From Dactylonectria macrodidyma (Eukaryota > Ascomycota > Sordariomycetes > Hypocreales > Nectriaceae): 64,000 nucleotides of DNA. A program made the translations under genes and the position numbers. Positions 34,001 to 44,039 of the stretch are shown here, in pieces. Positions within the stretch are counted from its first letter, which is position 1. Each line of letters opens with the position of its first letter. A model generated the notes under the pieces. It did not search any database and was not told the origin of the DNA. It worked only from the letters and a program-made list of their open reading frames with translations. The stretch is from the NCBI GenBank assembly GCA_020744425.1, contig JAGMUV010000002.1, positions 5,190,501-5,254,500 on the forward strand, in the 5' to 3' direction.

Positions 34001-34420
34001 TTAGTGATCTATCTCGCTTGCCCTAATTTTGGTGAGCAAGGCCCCGATTTCAGCTTTAATGATCTCGATCTCGGCCTTGATGGTATTGCTTCCCTGGCGA
34101 AACATTTCTTCCAGCCCTTTAATCTTTTTGTGACAAGCGATGAGATCAGAGCCGATGCTTTGCTGGTCGTTGACTTCTTCGTTCATGTTGTTGCTCCCCG
34201 GTGTTGATTGGCTTCCCTGGTGAGCTTCCACGCCAGTTTCACGATTGGTCTGTTCTGGCTGACGCGAGAGGCATGTTCTGCAGTTTTGGCCCTTCATCGG
34301 TCTGTCCGCCTTGCAAATAGCACAAAATCCTTCCATCAACTCGTGCTCCGGACCTAAGACTCTCCGTTCCACGACGGCCTGGTCTTGCTGTCCGGAAACT
34401 GCTGGCGGGCTGGTATCCAT
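34001..34420 (-). CDS. small zinc-ribbon/coiled-coil protein
   Basis: A single-exon frame of 139 residues, from the first ATG after the repeat-bearing promoter. Residues 32-50 carry CAICKADRPMKGQNCRTC, a C-x2-C-x11-C-x2-C arrangement that could bind one zinc. The middle is polar and Gln/Asn-rich. The last 50 residues (HKKIKGLEEMFRQGSNTIKAEIEII) are strongly helical with heptad spacing and probably form a coiled coil. No family was recognised. It converges with the APH-like gene, whose N-terminus is also coiled coil, so an interaction is conceivable but not shown. A non-coding origin cannot be excluded because the gene is short. Confidence 0.55.
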   Translation of the reverse strand: MDTSPPAVSGQQDQAVVERRVLGPEHELMEGFCAICKADRPMKGQNCRTCLSRQPEQTNRETGVEAHQGSQSTPGSNNMNEEVNDQQSIGSDLIACHKKIKGLEEMFRQGSNTIKAEIEIIKAEIGALLTKIRASEIDH

Positions 34421-34469
34421 CTTGACTGCTCGTCAGAAGGTAGGGTGTCGTGAACTGAGGCGATTGGAC

Positions 34470-34600
34470 GAATAATTCGGGAAAGGTTAATACCCTGGTA
34501 AGCCAGAGTGTTCGGGGTATTCGGGTGAATGATTCGGAGAAGGTAGGTGGTTTTGTGAGCCAGGGTGTTCAGTCAAATGATTCGAGGATGGTAAATGATT
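34470..34600. repeat. three degenerate direct repeats in the promoter of the zinc-ribbon gene
   Basis: Blocks containing GAAT(A/G)ATTCGG, a GAAGGTA-like segment and GAGCCAG(A/G)GTGTTC recur with starts near 34470, 34527 and about 34574 (the third is truncated). Spacing is about 57 and 47 bases. They start about 50 bases upstream of the minus-strand ATG at 34420, so they occupy its promoter or 5' UTR. Confidence 0.7.
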
Positions 34601-34679
34601 GAGGTAGATGTTAGAGATAACCAGTGACAGTCTCGACGGTGTTTGAAAGGAAGGAAGTTGATAACGAACCTCCCCATTT

Positions 34680-36896
34680 GAGGATTTCCATTCTCTTTTA
34701 TCCGTGAGCCCACTTCAATCTAGAGAGGCCAGTTCACCGCTTAGCAGGTACGGCCACCCGGAGTCTCCGCAGGTGCGGCTGTTTGTCTATGTGTGCCTGA
34801 AAGAAATTCCAATGCTATTGAATGAATGTGCCACCTGGTCTACTAGGGGCTGAAACTAAGCAGAGACTAAAAATGTTGTTTTGCCATGAACTGGTCACAA
34901 AGGGGCTGACTACCTATGTTTGTGGAAGAGAAGTCAATGCTCCAGCATGGAGATCATCACCAAGCACCGGCAAGGGACATGGCTGGGGTCCCTGGCAGGA
35001 GCCTTTGGGAATAAGTGTAGTCTGCGGTCAGCATGGATGTCTAGCGTCGGGCGTTCGTTTGCTCAGCTAGCAGCTCGTTCTTTGATCTGCTGCAGATGAC
35101 CATACCGCCAGCCACTGCATGGTCCCAATAGACACACCTATGGTGACAGGTGTTCAAAGTGATCAAGCTCAAAATGGTGATCTGCCTCCCATCGATGCGC
35201 CATGTATATCATCACGTTTGTCTAGATGCCGGGCGATGACGCCATTCAACTCAATGAGTTAGCTGTCCTTTGACGGAGCACTTGACAGTGTCTACCACGT
35301 TGAGTAGCAATGGTTTCCTATTCGATGAGCCGCGAAAAGATATGCAAATCGAAGGCTCATTGCTCGAAGGCGGTGAAGAATCTTCTTTGTTTGGACGAGT
35401 GATTGCACAACACCAGGCTTGCAGAGGCGTAAGCCATTTCCCGGCGTTGTTCCATAATACGGTAAGATTGACTCCATTTAGAAGGTATCAACCCTTCCAA
35501 AGCAGGGGTGGCATCTTTCCAGAAACCCGTCACTAAGGCTTGGTCAGCCGAGCACCGCAGCCAAGAAACGTCAACTGACTAGCACGGCCACTTGTAGCCC
35601 AATGTGCCGTGAAAAGGGTAATGAAAGGCCCCCATAATCCAGGCATCCAAGGTGGGGGCAGTTTGGAAGCCGGAAGGAATAGCGTTGGTGGAAGTTGGCA
35701 GCAAGGCTAAATAGCCAAGAACACGGCCTTAGAACAGACAAGTCACAATTGGTCGTCGCGTACAGCTACATCTCATGCCGACGGAAAATGGCATGGCACA
35801 GGTGGCATACGCCACGTATTTTAACCACAACCAGTAGAGGCTGCTGACAAAAGCACCTCCAGCACCATCAGCATGGAACAAGCATACACTGCATCTCCCA
35901 TAGCCTTCCCATCAGTTGATGCTAATAGTAGCAGTACAGCACCCGGGCTTGCTGAGAACACATGTTGTGTGGTGTACGATCTGGGATACCGTCTGTTGGA
36001 TTGTTGCATGTTGCTAGCGTGTACCATGGCCTGCTGCAGAGTCTACAAACGTTCAACTACCTGTATTGCGATCTTCTATTGGCTGTTAGAAGGAGGCGGC
36101 GGCAGTTTGAAGGCAAATGGGCTGTCCTTTTCCCCGCCCACTGGGTGTTATCAACTGCCAACTCTGCCGGACCCAGTCTGACAGAACAGGATCAGCGTCT
36201 TTGCAACCTTTAGCGGCATGGCAGCGTCACCAGCTGTCGCTAGACCCAGTGTGGCGATGAGCCACGAACACCGCCATCACCAACAGCCCCTGGCCTCAAA
36301 ACGGCCAAAGGCCTAGTGTGCTGCAAGTTGCCGCAAGACCCCCAATGTCGCAGTGTAGGGCAAAGGACGAAGCAGGCGCAACTTCGCGCATGGGCAAGCG
36401 AAAGCAAGAGATGAACAGTCGCTGAGCAAGCTTTGGGTGCTGTTGAAACACCTAGCTATTTTACTCAAAAGTCTGTTGCATTCGTCGATTAAGCAGTAAT
36501 TCTGCTCGCAGATGTCGTTGTGATAAGCCTGCACAAATGCCAAGCCATCAATACCTCAGCGGGGTCGTGCCCCCTCCCTCCTCAAAATAGCCTGCCGCCC
36601 CCGGCAGCCAGCGCTGGACCTAAAGCGCCGGGCCATTGGAGGGCCCTGGAGGTGCTGAGTTTTGAGAACTGATAGGTAGCTGACCATATGGCTGGAATGG
36701 CCGGAATAGGTGTGAAGCTAACCAGGGCTCCATAGCCTTGTTTGACAGCCCTGCCGTCCAATGCCGGAAGCCAAGAAATGACCATCCCGTAGCGACTGTG
36801 AGCTGGGCTGATACGTGGTAGAGTTAAAATTACCCAACAGGCTCACAACGTGGCTTGTGCATAGACCAGTCTTGCACCACAGGCACCTAGCATGCT
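34680..36896. other. 2.2-kb gene-free stretch beside the transposon
   Basis: Many short overlapping frames on both strands, none with consistent coding composition. GC-rich patches (for example 36540-36660) alternate with ordinary sequence. It may contain decayed repetitive DNA but no terminal repeats or protein relics were recognised. Confidence 0.4.
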
Positions 36897-36904
36897 CTTT
36901 TAAT
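36897..36904. repeat. left target-site duplication of the MULE
   Basis: CTTTTAAT directly abuts the left terminal repeat and is repeated exactly after the right terminal repeat at 39772-39779. An 8-bp duplication is within the 8-10 bp usual for Mutator-like elements. Confidence 0.9.
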
Positions 36905-36948
36905 GAGTAGTGCTATTCGGGCTGTATGATATTGCTATCCGGGCTGTA
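36905..36948. repeat. left terminal inverted repeat of the MULE
   Basis: Forty-four bases identical to the reverse complement of 39728-39771. Inside it, the 15-mer GCTATTCGGGCTGTA is followed seven bases later by GCTATCCGGGCTGTA, so each end carries two near-identical subterminal boxes, candidate transposase-binding sites. Confidence 0.95.
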
Positions 36949-37149
36949 CCCAAAATACGCTTGCCTAAAGAGGGAAATTTATCACATGACTTCCAAAACG
37001 CTAGCCACATTAGGAAAGGCTTATAGTCACGTGATCACCCTCGCTTACAACACCCCGCGATATCGGATCGCAATTCCTAGGCCAACTTAGACCTTTTACT
37101 ATCGCGTCGCCCCTCTGCTATTCCACACAACCATTTCTCACGAGTCACA

Positions 37150-39527
37150 ATGACTCAATCTCACGCTGAAGACGATGCCGTCAACGGCATCTTTTCCCTA
37201 GGTTCTCAAATCCCACCGCCGCCGCCGTCAGCGCAATTCTCGTCTCTGGATGACCTCGTCAAGTCTCTGCAAGACTTCTATCGCAAGAACGGCGCCGCCT
37301 TAGTGAAGAAGTCACCTGGTAACTATCGTGAGATTCATGGCGTTAGGCAGCCAACTTATATTCAACTGCGTTGTGACCGCGGTGACGCTCGTGAGTGTGA
37401 AGCTGCTGGTGTACGCAAATCCAGTACGCAAAAGGTCGACTGCCCGTTCAAGATCACAGCGTCAGCAACGCAAAAGCTCAACTATCTCTGGACCTACCGA
37501 GTCGCGGTCTCTGATCATAACCACGGCCCGTCCCTCGACCCGTCCGCACACGTGATGCATCGCCGCCGCACACCAGAGCAGCTAGAAGTCGAGCGATCTC
37601 TTTTCAAGCACAAATCCCTCCCCGCCCGCGAGATGAGTGATATCATACGTGATGTGACGATCGAGCCGTCTTTCTTTCGACAAAAAGACATCTATAATGA
37701 CCGTCAGAAGCTGCGGCAGGCATCCCTCGGCGGCAAAACAGCGACGCAGGCGTGGATCGGCTCCCTCCAAGATCAGGGTCTCAAGCACCTCGTACGGTAT
37801 AGTGCTGACCGCAAAGTTGAGGCTGTTTTCTGGACTTATCCTTGGTGTGAGCTGATGTGGAAGAGGTTTCCAGAGGTTCTTGGTATGGACAATACATACA
37901 AGACTAATCGCTTTAAAATGTACCTTTTCCAGGTCACTGGCGTCACAGACCAAAAGTCTGTAGCTAACTTTGGCTTTGGCCTCATCAACTCCGAAAAAGA
38001 GGAAGGATTTCAGTGGCTTTGTGACCAAGTAGATGATTTCCGCCGTTTCCTTGGAATCCGAGTGCCTTCTGTTGTCATCACTGACAAGGAAATAGCCCTA
38101 AAAAACGCCCTTTATGTGACCTTTCCAGACACGCAGCAGCAGTTGTGCGTCTTTCACATCAACGCCAACATCAAGGCTAAGATCGCAGCCCGTTGGAAGG
38201 ACCCAAAAGACGCCGATGCTGATGAAGATACTGACGATGATGACGATGATGACGATTGTATGCCAACGCCTAGTCTCAGTGATCGACATCATGAAGCCCT
38301 CTATCGCGAGGCCAATGAAGGAACTTACGGCAATCGAGACTCAGCATCACCAGCACCGCCGCCTAGCACACAAGGTGAATTGACCCGCGAGACGATGTTT
38401 TCCGCCTGGCACCGAGTCATCTATGCCGACCAAGTGAGTGACTTCAAGGCGGCTTGGGCCTCGATGAACGATGCATACAACCCACAGCAAAAGTCAATCC
38501 TTCGATACATCTCAAGGGAGTATATGCCTTGGCGGGAACAGTGGGCAAAGTGCTACATTTGCCGCTATCGTAACTTCGGCCAGAGGGTTAACAGCCCTGT
38601 TGAGACTGCTCACAAGGATGTGAAGTCATTCCTAGTCACCGGCACCGGTGACCTGCTTCACCTACACAAAGCTATCCAACAGATGTTGAAAAAGAAGCAG
38701 CGTGACTATGAGCAACAGGCAGCTAGAATGATGATGCGTCAGCGACGAGAATACATGGGCCGGGAATGGCTTGGTAAGGTTCCCTTACAAATAACCTACG
38801 CTGCTGTCGATTTGCTTGTCAAGCAGCATCGATTTGCTGAGGCAGCTTTCCTATCACTCACGCAGCCGACCCCCGAGCCGTTGAGACCGTGTTCCGGCAA
38901 CTTCACACAGCAATACGGTCTTCCCTGCAGTCACTATATCTACGACTTGCTGGTGACTAAAGAGCCGTTGTTAAAGGAAGTTATCCTGCCCCGCTGGTGG
39001 CTCCATAAACCTCTGGTAGGAATTACAGCTCTTAGTATGAGAAATCTACTAATTTCTATCTCTAGGACCTCGAAGAGCCACTTCTACTGATCCGCGACCC
39101 TGACGTTGTCGCTAACCTCCGCGGCCGACCTCGAATACCTGTGAATAAGAAGCTCACGATACCCTCATATCTACAAGCCAGTGTGACCTCGAGTCCCCAG
39201 CAACAGACCCAAAGCCAACAGACCCCCCGGCAGCCTCGCCAAAACCCACAGACGACCCGCCGGCTCAACCCAAGCGTACGGCGCACGCTGTCACAGACCG
39301 AGCTTGTGGACACACCAAGCAGCCAACAGTCCCGAAAACTGTCAACGCCAAGATCACGAGGCCATACAAATACAAGGGGAAGAGGATCTAGAGGAGGACG
39401 AGGTAGAGGGAGGGGCGCCGGGGCCGTGGCCGCGGCTCCGGCCCGGTCACAGTCATCAGCGTCGTCAGCCGTTGAAGATGTCATTATCATTCCTGCTACG
39501 CAGCCGGAATATTATTCGGACCGATAG
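37150..39527 (+). CDS. MULE transposase (FAR1-type zinc finger, DDE domain, SWIM finger)
   Basis: Two exons, 37150-39015 and 39066-39527, joined over a 50-nt intron (GTAGGA...CTAG), give 775 residues. The N-terminal region has the WRKY-GCM1/FAR1-like Cys75, Cys98, His123 and His125 set that binds DNA. The DDE-type catalytic domain includes LGMDNTYKTNRF (Asp247), VITDKEIALKNA (Asp312) with the downstream CVFHINANI block, and NSPVETAHKDVK (Glu485), after an acidic insert of consecutive Asp (about 360-369). A SWIM-like zinc finger follows (CSGNFTQQYGLPCSH, 581-595). The C-terminal exon is Gln/Pro/Arg-rich and includes an RGRG-type tract. The protein should cut and join the element's own terminal repeats in the nucleus. 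The frame is complete, so it may be active. Confidence 0.95.
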
Positions 39528-39727
39528 AAATACTATTTTTCAGAAGAAACACCGGAAATGCGTTTTTTGAACGATTTGGTTGTAGCCGGGCTCGCGGGCT
39601 GTTGTGATGTGTTGACCTTGATTGAATTGGCCTGATGTTATTCACGTTCTTTGACTTACACTGTAATTTTGGTGTGGCGGGGAGCATTTGCCGAATGCGG
39701 TTGAAAATTACGTGGTCATGTGATCGA

Positions 39728-39771
39728 TACAGCCCGGATAGCAATATCATACAGCCCGAATAGCACTACTC
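39728..39771. repeat. right terminal inverted repeat of the MULE
   Basis: Exact reverse complement of 36905-36948, including the two internal 15-bp boxes. The right-hand copy of the CTTTTAAT target duplication follows immediately at 39772. Confidence 0.95.
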
Positions 39772-39779
39772 CTTTTAAT
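39772..39779. repeat. right target-site duplication of the MULE
   Basis: CTTTTAAT, identical to the sequence at 36897-36904 next to the left end. Confidence 0.9.
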
Positions 39780-41445
39780 TAGCCTTCGCGCGGCTTCTCC
39801 TAGAGGGATCTTGGAAAGATGCAGGTAATTCCTAGGGCAGTCTGTGATCACGGGCGCAATCAGGATGTGTCGATCGCGCGTGGGCTCCATGGGTATTAAT
39901 GGCAGCTAGCGCACGCATAGCAGTGGATGGGCGAATCGAAAATATTGCCGAATGGCGACTTGAGGCAGACAGCCAAATCGAGCCCCGTTCTTATCGGGCT
40001 AGCGAAACACCAGACATCGCTGTGGAAGGAGCACGCTATGCACCTACGTACGTTGAGAGCTGTCTATCTTGGCCGTAATGATGTTGCTGCTCCGTTGTGA
40101 GGGGATGCTTCCAGCTCGACATCCCCTCGGCCCAGAAGGAATCCTCCCATGGCCGCTCCATCATGGATGGCGGTGGGTTGCATGAGAAAGCGGATTTCAG
40201 CTCCGAGCTCAGCTTTGTCATGACTTGTTGCAGTGGAGCAAACAAACGGTTCCGTCCGGCTAGTGTTCCGTTGTGATTCGGTGGCGGAAAAGGTCGCCAA
40301 GGAGGATGCCATTAAGCAGGTAGCAATTAATATGCTCGCTTGCGCACGCAATTAGCCATGGGTCGTGGAAAGTGCATTTGGCATCGTCGGAGGTTGGCAT
40401 AGAAGTCGTGGAAAGTGTTGTCGAGCATCGCATCATGTTCGCGGGGTGAGAAAAGGTGGGGAGGGAGGGGATACAACAAAGCCGGCCGGGTTAGACCCGG
40501 GATTGTTTCGACGGTTCACTGTATGTAAGCATCCTTCATTAGGTCAGTCCCTCTAGCTATTCGTCAACAATTGGAGCGCAAGACGCTGCCAGGGGTGTTC
40601 AATTCCGTAGATTCATGACACATTGAAGGTGGGGGACAACTGCAGACCTCGGGTGGTGCATGGGAAGCTTCCAGCGAGCACGGCGGATGCTCGCACCATT
40701 GGCTCACGGATATCAAGGCGATCTAAGGCCACCAAGACAACGGCGTAACGATGCAGCTGGCGGACAGACACAAAATTCCAGGGGGGCAGACGCTGTCCCG
40801 ACTCCCGTTCTCCACAAACCCCAGATACAGCAGATGCAGCCTGGGAGAGACATGTTGGGACCAATGGCTGACCCAGCTCTGCGAGGTAGGAGCGGCGAAT
40901 GTATTTATCCGAACCCGCCAGCCCCATTGAGACCGGCCCCATTGGCCAATTTAGCAGAGGGGCAGAGGGGGTTCGCAGAAGCCGCACAGGAACAGGATTC
41001 CGACAGATGCCGGCTCTCGCATCGCCACCCAAACCGGTAACCAGAAATTCCAGAATCCCCCCTGGCCCGCCCGCCTCTAGGGACCTTTATGGGCGTCTTG
41101 GGCATCTCATGGGGCACTTATTCTGAGAACCAGAAGCCCACTGGAGGGTCGGGATTTGTACCCCAACACCACATCTCGGCCCGGTTCCGGTTCCGGTCCC
41201 GCGGCCATCAAGTCCCGAAGGCTCTTGATGGTCTGGGCAGCTTCATCGTTGCGACCGGACTGGCTGCTTCCCCGACGTCGGGCGTCGTGGCAATGGGGCT
41301 CGCCGTCTAATTGCTCTGATGGACACGGCCTACGGCGCAAAAACCACTTTGTCCGGCGGGGTCAAAATTCTCGCGCCGCCATGTGACGTGATGCAGCGGC
41401 TAGGAAGCTCCGTGTTGCTCCCAGAGCTATAGAGCAACCGGGATC
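39780..41445. other. 1.7-kb gene-free stretch
   Basis: Several frames of 60-140 codons overlap on both strands, none with family support. GTCGTGGAAAGTG occurs twice within about 45 bases near 40365-40415. The right end merges with the promoter of the dehydrogenase gene. Confidence 0.4.
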
Positions 41446-41561
41446 CTTTTTACGACTCGACTCCCGCCATCTTTTCTCTCCTTTCTTCATTCCTTTTTCT
41501 CGACTTCTCGTTGTACATTGGCGATTTCTTCTTCCATTGCTTGACACAAGACACAGACACA
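41446..41561 (+). promoter_or_regulatory. CT-rich promoter/leader of the succinate-semialdehyde dehydrogenase gene
   Basis: A strongly pyrimidine-rich run (TTTTCTCTCC, TTCTTCATTCC and similar) ends in a CACAATGG start context. Such tracts mark the transcription start region of well expressed fungal genes. Confidence 0.55.
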
Positions 41562-43305
41562 ATGGCTGCTGAGAACTACCACAAGGAGGCCCTGGCCGGC
41601 GTGAGTACCCGCATCTCCCGCGCAGTGCTGTCGCGGTGCACTTCACCACGGTGACAAAGCTAACCCACGAATGTCTCCGATTTCTAGCTCAAGGATTCCA
41701 GTCTGTTCATTCAAGATGCCTTCATTGACGGCAAGTGGGTTTCCAAGGAGAACAAGTTCGATGTCTTTGGTTCGTTTCCCGCTCGTCCCTGTCGCTGCCC
41801 CGCGCCATGAAGCTAATTACCCCAAATCAGAGCCATCCACAGCCACTGTCCTCGGTCAGGTCGCCAACTGCGGCCTCGAGGACTTCCAGGCCGCCATCAA
41901 GAGCGCCGACGTCGCCCAGACCCAGTTCTGGGAGAGCACAACTGGCACCAGCCGAGGTGCCCTTCTGAAGAAGTGGTATGAGCTTGTTATCGCCAACAAG
42001 GATGACCGTACGTGAAGCCCTCGCCCGGAGCTGCCTGAACCCCACACTAATAACCTCCCAGTGGCCAAGATCCTCAGTCTCGAGAACGGAAAGACGCTCG
42101 GAGAGGCCGCCGGCGAGGTAGTCTACGCCGCCAACTTCATCTCCTGGTTCGCCGAGGAGGCTACCCGAAGCTACGGTGTCACCATTCCCTCATCCAGCCC
42201 TCATACTACCCTGATGACGGTTCGCGAGCCCGTCGGTGTCTGCGGCATCATCACCCCCTGGAACTTCCCGGCCGCCATGATCACCCGCAAGATCGCCCCG
42301 GCCCTGGCCGCTGGTTGCGCCGTCGTGATCAAGCCCCCCTCCGAGACTCCCTACTCCGCTCTAGCTTTCACCAAGCTCGCCATCGAAGCCGGCCTCCCTC
42401 CTGCCACCATCCAGGTCCTTCCCACCCGCGATCGCCAGGCCGCCACTGAGCTGTGCACGAACCCACTCGTGAAGAAGATCTCCTTCACTGGCTCCACTGG
42501 TGTCGGCAAGATGCTCGCCAAGCTCGCTACTGGTACCCTGAAGAAGATCAGCTTGGAGCTCGGTGGCAACGCCCCCTTCATCGTCTTTGACGATGCTGAT
42601 GTTGACCTCGCTGTCGAGGGCGCCATGTTCTGCAAGTTCCGCTGCTCCGGCCAGACCTGCGTCTGGTAAGCTCCCCTCTCTCCTTTCCAGGGATATTTCA
42701 CATGCTGACTCAACTGTAGTGCCAACCGACTGTACGTCCAGAAGGGCATCGCGCCCGCCTTCACTGCCAAGCTCGTCGAGAAGGTCAATGCCCTCCAGAT
42801 GGGCGGTGGTTTGGACGCGTCCACTACCCAGGGCCCTCTAGTCAACAAGTCCTCTGTCAACAAGGTCAAGGAGCACGTCGCCGATGCCGTCGCCAAGGGT
42901 GCGAAGGTCGCCGTCGGTGGCACCACTCCCGACTCGCCCGGCTTTTTCCACCAGCCTACGGTCCTCACTGGAGTCACGCAGGAGATGGCCGTTGCCAAGG
43001 ACGAGACATTCGGTCCCCTGGCGCCCGTTTTCGAGTTCGAGACCGAGGAGGAAGCCCTCCGTCTGGCCAACGATACCGAGTTCGGCCTCGCCGGATACTT
43101 CTTCTCCAAGGACATCGGCCGCGTTATGCGCGTCGCCAACAAGCTCCAAGTCGGAATGGTTGGCGCCAACACTGGCAAGATCAGCGCCGCCGAGGCTCCC
43201 TTCGGCGGTATCAAGGAGAGCGGCTACGGCAAGGAGGGCAGTCTGTACGGCCTGCAGGAGTACCAGAACATCAAGAGCATCACCATCGGCAACATCAATG
43301 TCTAA
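41562..43305 (+). CDS. succinate-semialdehyde dehydrogenase (NAD(P)+)
   Basis: Five exons (41562-41600, 41688-41769, 41831-42007, 42062-42665, 42720-43305), joined over introns of 87, 61, 54 and 54 nt, give 495 residues. Aldehyde-dehydrogenase landmarks are TPWNFPAAM (about 164-172), FTGSTGVGK (cofactor binding), ELGGNAP with the general base Glu265, and GQTCVCANR with the catalytic Cys299. The second cysteine two residues later matches the redox-sensitive pair of GabD-type enzymes. ETFGPLAPVF and PFGGIKESGYG complete the family pattern. It oxidises succinate semialdehyde to succinate in the GABA shunt, feeding the citric-acid cycle. The fourth intron splits the codon right after the catalytic segment. 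Its length matches the family. Confidence 0.95.
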
Positions 43306-44039
43306 TTGGCTAAGGGGAACATATGGAAGCGGGAAATGTGTATTCGGCTATGATAATGAACAGGGAACAAAATGCCCACGAAAATGATGGACAGGTGTCG
43401 CGATAGACTCGCCATCTAAATAAAGTAAAATATCTTGACTCGATATACCCGATTATAGTGAAGTATGTGAAGAGAAAGCCACGAGAGAGCTTATGGGTTG
43501 CGACTCCAATGGACACCATGCACCCTGCCGTGTTGATATGCACCAGCACTTGGCACACAAGTTACTACCTATGCTGTGCATGCGGGTGTGAAGGTGTTTT
43601 CCTAGGGTCCCCTGCCAGCTGAGCCTCGAGAATATAGCGTCATCAGCCCAATTCTGCCTCACTCCCTCGCGCCTTATGGGCACGAATCGAGATTCGCCTT
43701 GGCTTGTACTTCAGGCGAACCATCGTCGCGAGGCATCTAGCCCGATTTTCTCAGCCATTGGTTGCAGACAAGGCAATCAATACACGAACTGCATTCGGCA
43801 ACCCTCTTATCCCCAACAATTTCGCCCTGTTTCTCTCCGCCTGCCTCATTCTTTCTCTTCATCTTTCCCAGTTGAGCACTGTTGATTATGAGTTATACTC
43901 GCCTTTGATCACGACGGCGCCGACGCGGCAGTATCCACGAACCGTCGTCGCCCACGCTATGCGCCTCGGACAAAACCCCCGCGACATTACGCACGTGTTT
44001 TGCGATCCGACGCCCGCTGCCATCACGTAGCTGAAGGAA
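43306..44039. other. intergenic stretch before the kinase gene
   Basis: About 730 bases. An in-frame TAG at 44028-44030 lies twelve bases before the kinase ATG and fixes that start. Other frames here are short and unsupported. Confidence 0.5.

Larger units (their letters stand above)
36905..39771 (+). mobile_element. Mutator-like (MULE) DNA transposon, apparently complete
   Basis: The element is 2867 bp. Its two ends are perfect 44-bp inverted repeats (36905-36948 and 39728-39771) and it is flanked by the 8-bp direct repeat CTTTTAAT (36897-36904 and 39772-39779), the expected product of MULE insertion. The only gene is a MULE transposase with DDE residues, a zinc-binding N-terminus and a SWIM-type C-terminus. 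The reading frame is uninterrupted and there is no sign of C-to-T decay by repeat-induced point mutation. The family includes the fungal Hop elements, but which clade this belongs to was not determined. The identical ends and duplications point to recent insertion. Confidence 0.95.

Noticed and set aside
42351..43214. 287-codon minus-strand frame over the dehydrogenase
   Set aside because: Antisense shadow; it runs across the intron of the plus-strand gene and has no recognisable motif.
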